Shown here: positions 12,419 to 13,320 of the stretch, piece by piece | How the letters are laid out: every line of letters begins with the position of its first letter | How positions within the stretch are numbered: the stretch's first letter is position 1 | Assembly: GCA_035551935.1 (NCBI GenBank) | Contig: DASZMJ010000013.1 | Location: forward strand, 1-13,320 | Direction: 5' to 3' | From: DASZMJ01 sp035551935 | GTDB taxonomy: Bacteria; Planctomycetota; Planctomycetia; Isosphaerales; Isosphaeraceae | DNA: 13,320 bases | Notes under the pieces: generated by a model | Seen by the model: the letters and a program-made list of their open reading frames with translations, nothing else | What the model was told of the DNA's origin: nothing | The model's database searches: none | Translations under genes and position numbers: made by a program

Positions 12419-13320
12419 ATGAACAACCGCAGCGACCGACGCCGCCGCCGCGATCTCGCCCGCTCCGCCCGCCCGACGCTGGAGGGACTGGAGGGCCGTC
12501 AGCTCCTCTTCGCGACGGCGGGGGGCCAGTGGTCCCATCCCAGTCGCATCACCTTCAGCTTCGTCCCCGACGGCACCAGCGTCGGCGGCACGCCCAGCAC
12601 CCTCTTCCAGTCGATGAACGCCGACCCCAACGCGCCCAACTGGGTGGCGGCGATCGCCAACGCCGCCGCCGTCTGGCAGCAGGTCACCGGCATCAACCTC
12701 GAGCCCGTCCCCGACAACGGCGCGGCGCTGGGCTCCGGGCCCGACCAGCAGGGCGACCCCAACCACGGCGACATCCGCATCGCCGCCACGCCGATGGGCG
12801 CCGGCACCCTCGCCATGACCTTCGCCCCGCCGCCGATCAACGGCGGCGACCTGGCCGGCGACATCGTCTTCAACACCGTCGAGCCCTGGACCACCAACGG
12901 CGGCACCTACGACCTCGAGACCGTCGCCATCCACGAGCTCGGCCACGCCCTGGGCATGGGCCACTCGGCGATCGCCTCGGCCGTCATGTACGCCAGCTAC
13001 AACGGCCCGAAGCAGGCCCTGACCCTCGACGATACCCTGGGCATCCAGTCGCTCTACGGCCCGCAACCCAGCGACCCGTACGCCAACCTGCCGCTGACGG
13101 CCTACAACGTCACCGGCCAGCTCAACGCGCAGGGCCAGCTCACCCAGGTCATGCCCGGGCCGCAGCGGACGCCGCTCCTCAACAACGGCGACTGGTTCTA
13201 CGTGCAGGCGCCGGCGAACACCTCGGGCACGCTGACCGTGGCGATGCAGGCCACCGGCTTCAGCCTGCTCCAGCCCGACGTCGCGGTCCTCGACGGCGGG
13301 CTGACGAAGGTGCTCGGCGA
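12419..13320 (+). CDS. Secreted matrixin-type zinc metalloprotease (M10), N-terminal part
   Basis: About 300 residues are inside the window and the gene continues past the right edge. The N-terminus is very basic (NNRSDRRRRRDLARSARP) and leads to LEGLEGRQLLF, an N-terminal motif common on planctomycete surface proteins. Residues about 37-220 are a matrixin catalytic domain with the zinc-binding motif HELGHALGMGH (172-182) and the met-turn Met in SAVMYASY. There is no cysteine switch (PRCGxPD). After LYGPQPSDPYANLP comes a beta-rich domain (GDWFYVQAPANTSGTLTVAM, LLQPDVAVLDGG) resembling bacterial pre-peptidase C-terminal domains. The ATG has GAGGA 8 bases upstream; an in-frame ATG at 12281 would add 46 residues and is less likely. 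The gene is divergent from the B12-type regulator and has repeat boxes over its promoter. Confidence 0.85.
   Translation, partial: MNNRSDRRRRRDLARSARPTLEGLEGRQLLFATAGGQWSHPSRITFSFVPDGTSVGGTPSTLFQSMNADPNAPNWVAAIANAAAVWQQVTGINLEPVPDNGAALGSGPDQQGDPNHGDIRIAATPMGAGTLAMTFAPPPINGGDLAGDIVFNTVEPWTTNGGTYDLETVAIHELGHALGMGHSAIASAVMYASYNGPKQALTLDDTLGIQSLYGPQPSDPYANLPLTAYNVTGQLNAQGQLTQVMPGPQRTPLLNNGDWFYVQAPANTSGTLTVAMQATGFSLLQPDVAVLDGGLTKVLG

Noticed and set aside
12398..13066. 222-codon minus-strand ORF
   Set aside because: Antisense to the matrixin gene, which has the zinc-binding and met-turn motifs.

Overview
The window looks like chromosomal DNA from a high-GC planctomycete, probably from the Isosphaera/Paludisphaera group. 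I infer this from the strongly C/G-ending codons, the many secreted proteins of unknown function, a surface protein opening with a basic stretch plus LEGLEGRQLL (an N-terminal sorting-type motif common in Planctomycetes), and a SWIM-domain transposase of a type I associate with that phylum. No RNA genes or CRISPR arrays were seen.

Region 1 (about 1-2830) is a mobile, lower-GC island. It holds the start of an IS3-type orfA running off the left edge, two small ORFs that faintly resemble a HicB/HicA pair, and a transposase gene joining a SWIM zinc finger to a DDE domain. Two base-identical 123-bp palindromic miniature elements have inserted here, each with a perfect 10-bp target duplication. One lies between the two small ORFs; the other breaks the transposase gene by a frameshift.

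Region 2 (about 2835-5680) is a series of small plus-strand genes: a 5'-truncated BNR/sialidase-like remnant, a lipoprotein, a ParB/Srx-like protein whose reading frame extends upstream without any start codon, and a secreted NTF2/SnoaL-like protein. A strong hairpin closes it.

Region 3 (about 5690-9870) is on the minus strand. A probable three-gene operon encodes a one-pass membrane protein, a BY-kinase/CpsD-like P-loop ATPase and an ExeA-like AAA ATPase, a pairing usual in exopolysaccharide loci, though no glycosyltransferases are seen here. A small charged protein follows it, and a large secreted protein with a possible transglutaminase-like Cys motif precedes it.

Region 4 (about 10440-13320) has a secreted protein made of eleven 10-residue Pro/Ala/Lys repeats, then a MerR-type regulator with a B12-binding domain (CarH/LitR-like), divergent from a secreted matrixin metalloprotease that runs off the right edge. 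Between these two lie a pair of face-to-face sigma-70-type promoters that share one CTATAG core. Their -35 boxes sit inside copies of a TTTGACAAC repeat that looks like the regulator's operator. The regulator also departs from known light-sensing CarH residues. I consider this divergent B12-regulator/protease unit and the palindromic mobile element the most interesting parts of the window.
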